NCBI RefSeq assembly: GCF_000016645.1
Contig: NC_009441.1
Coordinates: 4,836,001-4,900,000, forward strand
Length of the DNA stretch: 64,000 nt
Source of the DNA: Flavobacterium johnsoniae UW101
GTDB lineage: Bacteria > Bacteroidota > Bacteroidia > Flavobacteriales > Flavobacteriaceae
Reading direction: 5' to 3'
Both the position numbers and the translations under genes were made by a program. This document shows positions 61,609-64,000 of this stretch, one piece after another. Position 1 is the stretch's first letter. Every line of letters begins with the position of its first letter. Under the pieces are notes generated by a model, which made no database searches, had not been told where the DNA came from, and worked only from the letters and a program-made list of their open reading frames with translations.

Positions 61609-64000
61609 CTATTTCTTAATTAAAAAAAGCACCTTTTCTTTTATTTCAGCTTGTGGAATTGTCACTTGTTTTCCTCCGCTGATATTTGCTTTTTTCGTTA
61701 TATTTCCTGTTGTTGCATTAATTGCAAATACTTCAAATGTTCCTTTTTCGTTTTCTAAATCGATTGTAATATCTTGGTCATTTTTTACATAAATAAGATA
61801 GCTTTTTCCCTTATTTTCCAGTTTCCAAAGATTGTCTGAAAACGTATTTCCGTCAACTAATTTCATTTCGCTTAAAGCGGTATAAAACTGAGGCAATTCG
61901 ATTTTCGGAATATTTGGCAATGAAGCTCCCGCCATTAAAGCCGGCCATCCAAATCTTGAAGAACCATCTGTTGAATATAAAATGACTTTCTCTGGATATT
62001 TTTCTCGGTATTCACGAACGGCGCGATATACTTGATTATCTGTTTCTTTTCCGGTTTTTAGTTTTCTGGCGTGCTGTCTCGGTGCTAAATTTACGCCTCC
62101 TTGCGGAGCGTATGCTGAACCATCTTCTTTGTAATACCAATAACGAATGTCAATTAAATCAACTGTTTTTACTCTTTTAGCATCATTTAAAATAGCATCC
62201 TGAACGTCTTTTGTAGCACTTAAACCAATTAATCCTTTTTTACCTGTTTCGTCTTTCCATTTTTGGGCTTGGTCTAACCAGAATTCCATAAAATGTAACG
62301 GACCTGTATACTCGGCACTTGTCAATTGAATTACGTTGCTGTTTTCCTGAAAATTTTCAAATGATTTTCTGATGAAACCTTCGTGTAATTTTCTTCTTTG
62401 AGCATTCGTAATATCGTAAAACTGCTCCGCCATAAAAATACGTTTGTCTCCTGCGTAGGGCGGTGGCTCAGGAAATCCTGTACTGTTGATATTATTTGCT
62501 GAACGCCAAGGCGAACTTGCCCAATGCGCTCCAGCCTCTAAAATATTGTGCTGAAAATATTGCTGATTGATTAACATTTGTCCGTTTGGTTCTGCCAGCG
62601 TTGCAAACTGCGCTAAACGGCTCCAGTACCAATCGTTGAATTTTGTTAAATCGTATTTACTTAAATGATCCCAAGCTAGATCTTGCCCGCTTCTTGCGAA
62701 AGGCTGTTCGTAAAACGGAGGCCAAACATCATCATCAATTCGGCGTACACGTTCATGATCGTCCATTCTTCTGTCGTACCACAAACCGTAATTGTGTTCT
62801 AAGGCAACGATATTATTTTTAGTTAGATTATCTACAGTTTCCTGAACTTTGTCTGTCAATCCGTTTCCTGTTCTTCCTGGAACAAAACGAGTGATATGCG
62901 GTGTTGATTTGTTTACGAAATCATCGGTTAAATCACCCCTCCACCAAGCAACATTGGTTTGTTTTCCTGCAATTACTTTTCCTTCAAAAGTTAACCAGCC
63001 ATTTTCTGTAGTTACTTTAGAAGTTGATTTTTCTGTTTTATTTGATGCAACTTTTAAATCGTTTGCATTTTTTAAACCTTTACTGTCTGTATTAATCGGA
63101 TTTCCTTTTGAAGCTTCTGCAATCAATTCTTGTAAACTTTTTGCCGTTGTAGCAGCGTTTTTAGTCAATTCTGCAGCAACTTCTATACTCGGGCTTGAAG
63201 AAGCTTCTGAACCTAAATCGTAGATAAAAGGCTGAACTGGAAGTTTTCCTAATCTAGCTTCTAGTTGTGTGTAGAATAAACTTCTTGGACTGATATGTTC
63301 GTTTACGTTTTTCCAATGTCCGTTTCCTCCAAATTGTCCCCAAACTCCAAAAGCCCAGTTTTGTGCTGTTGGCGGACTGTAACATTCTACTTTTGATGCC
63401 GATGATTCCCAGATTACAGAATTGGCTGCTGTCCATCCAGCGCCTCTTCCACCTTGTTCTCTGTTATTATAGCTTAATGCTTTTCCGTCGATATTGGCAA
63501 TGTCAAATAAAACTCCAGTTGCCCAGCTTCCAATTGCACCGCTGTTTTCGAATGGCAAATGTGATTCACATTGCACGAACACATTTGGTCCAGTTGTTCC
63601 AAATCCGCCAACGGCAAAATCATGATATCCAAATTCTGAATAACAACGCTGAAATAAAGTCTGCTGACCTTCAGTATAAAAAGTGTGTCTTCTGAATGAT
63701 GCGATTTCTGAAATTGGTTCTGTAGCAATACAATCTTCAACTGTAATTTGCTGACTTGTTTTTAAAATCGTAACAGCTCCGCCTGCAAAGTGTTTAAAAT
63801 TAACTTGTTTAACCCAAGCATTTCTGGTGTTTTCAATGCTGATAGCCTGCCATCTATGTTCTTCGTCTTTTAAGTTTGAAGGATTGTAAGTTGATTTTAT
63901 TAATATGTTTTCAATTCCGGAATTTTCAATTCTTCCCTGCCAAGAATAAACGGTTACTTTTGAAGTTCCGAAAACGTCATCCAAAGACATTGTGATTGGA
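61609..64000 (-). CDS. Beta-helix plus uncharacterised C-terminal domain protein (N-terminus outside window)
   Basis: The frame is still open at the right edge; at least 796 residues are visible. The first ~240 are a parallel beta-helix (WQAISIENTRNAWVKQVNFK, QQITVEDCIATEP, QRCYSEFGYHDFAVGG). A linker near 260-320 is followed by a large alpha/beta domain (about 330-700) with HITRFVPGRTGNGLTDKVQE, IVALEHNYGLWYDRRMDDHE, MLINQQYFQHNILEAGAHW and IFMAEQFYD, then a short beta C-terminus. I recall this as a DUF6298-type region, which is not certain. The His/Asp/Glu-rich loops look like a TIM-barrel glycosidase active site. The target is presumably a pectin side chain. Confidence 0.65.
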   Translation of the reverse strand, partial: PITMSLDDVFGTSKVTVYSWQGRIENSGIENILIKSTYNPSNLKDEEHRWQAISIENTRNAWVKQVNFKHFAGGAVTILKTSQQITVEDCIATEPISEIASFRRHTFYTEGQQTLFQRCYSEFGYHDFAVGGFGTTGPNVFVQCESHLPFENSGAIGSWATGVLFDIANIDGKALSYNNREQGGRGAGWTAANSVIWESSASKVECYSPPTAQNWAFGVWGQFGGNGHWKNVNEHISPRSLFYTQLEARLGKLPVQPFIYDLGSEASSSPSIEVAAELTKNAATTAKSLQELIAEASKGNPINTDSKGLKNANDLKVASNKTEKSTSKVTTENGWLTFEGKVIAGKQTNVAWWRGDLTDDFVNKSTPHITRFVPGRTGNGLTDKVQETVDNLTKNNIVALEHNYGLWYDRRMDDHERVRRIDDDVWPPFYEQPFARSGQDLAWDHLSKYDLTKFNDWYWSRLAQFATLAEPNGQMLINQQYFQHNILEAGAHWASSPWRSANNINSTGFPEPPPYAGDKRIFMAEQFYDITNAQRRKLHEGFIRKSFENFQENSNVIQLTSAEYTGPLHFMEFWLDQAQKWKDETGKKGLIGLSATKDVQDAILNDAKRVKTVDLIDIRYWYYKEDGSAYAPQGGVNLAPRQHARKLKTGKETDNQVYRAVREYREKYPEKVILYSTDGSSRFGWPALMAGASLPNIPKIELPQFYTALSEMKLVDGNTFSDNLWKLENKGKSYLIYVKNDQDITIDLENEKGTFEVFAINATTGNITKKANISGGKQVTIPQAEIKEKVLFLIKK

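Noticed and set aside
29726..64000. Ulvan or other marine sulfated-glycan locus (rhamnosidases, GH2, GH43)
   Set aside because: No sulfatase, ulvan lyase or GH105/GH88 was seen, while GH28, GH95 and a GH140-type gene point to pectin.

Overview
The window looks like chromosome of a Flavobacterium-like member of the Bacteroidota. This rests on low G+C, a type IX secretion (T9SS) cell-surface protein with SprB-type repeats, Bacteroidota-type -7 promoter elements (TAnnTTTG), TonB-receptor/lipoprotein uptake genes and a long block of exported glycan-degrading enzymes. No rRNA, tRNA, transposase, phage or CRISPR locus was recognised. All positions come from reading by eye; no database search was run, so family names rest on motif recognition.

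Region 1 (1-11.4 kb): the end of a large T9SS adhesin and a beta-barrel protein, then a compact anaerobic/nitrosative-stress locus. It holds a Crp/Fnr regulator, a divergent group III truncated hemoglobin, and nadA-nadB-ric-nrdD-nrdG (NAD synthesis, Fe-S repair, anaerobic ribonucleotide reductase and its activase) in one direction. Palindromic operators of the form TATGATTnnAATCATA sit at exactly the same distance from a -7 element in front of the hemoglobin gene, nadA, and a short gene-free segment ending in a terminator, which is a candidate FNR-type small RNA. The glycyl-radical tail of NrdD is in a different frame from its catalytic body.

Region 2 (11.5-17.5 kb): a CPA1 antiporter; ribB with a second Crp/Fnr gene behind a fourth operator (TTGAC-N4-ATCAA) with the same promoter geometry; and aerobic class I ribonucleotide reductase nrdB-nrdA, with no ATP-cone in either subunit. 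A 736-bp gene-free AT-rich region upstream of nrdB carries four DnaA-box-like 9-mers.

Region 3 (18.2-28.2 kb): an iron/flavin redox and uptake set: exported ankyrin protein, DUF2271 protein with a TGAS flavinylation-like motif, PepSY membrane protein fused to flavodoxin and flavin reductase, exported ApbE flavin transferase, TonB-dependent receptor and DUF4374 surface lipoprotein. The likely job is capture and reductive release of a ferric chelate, with a covalently flavinylated periplasmic carrier.

Region 4 (29.7-64 kb, nearly all minus strand): a pectin-type polysaccharide utilization locus whose SusC/SusD genes are not in the window. It has two GH2, two GH78, GH95, GH28, GH43, a GH140-type apiosidase, an alpha-uronidase-like enzyme, two sialidase-like beta-propellers, an (alpha/alpha)6-type hydrolase, an esterase with an STN-like N-terminus, a lipoprotein of the sugar isomerase/epimerase fold and an edge-truncated beta-helix protein. 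The mix best fits rhamnogalacturonan II side chains. Three genes unrelated to glycan breakdown flank or interrupt it. Almost every intergenic gap in this region contains a long inverted repeat from one of several dispersed families.
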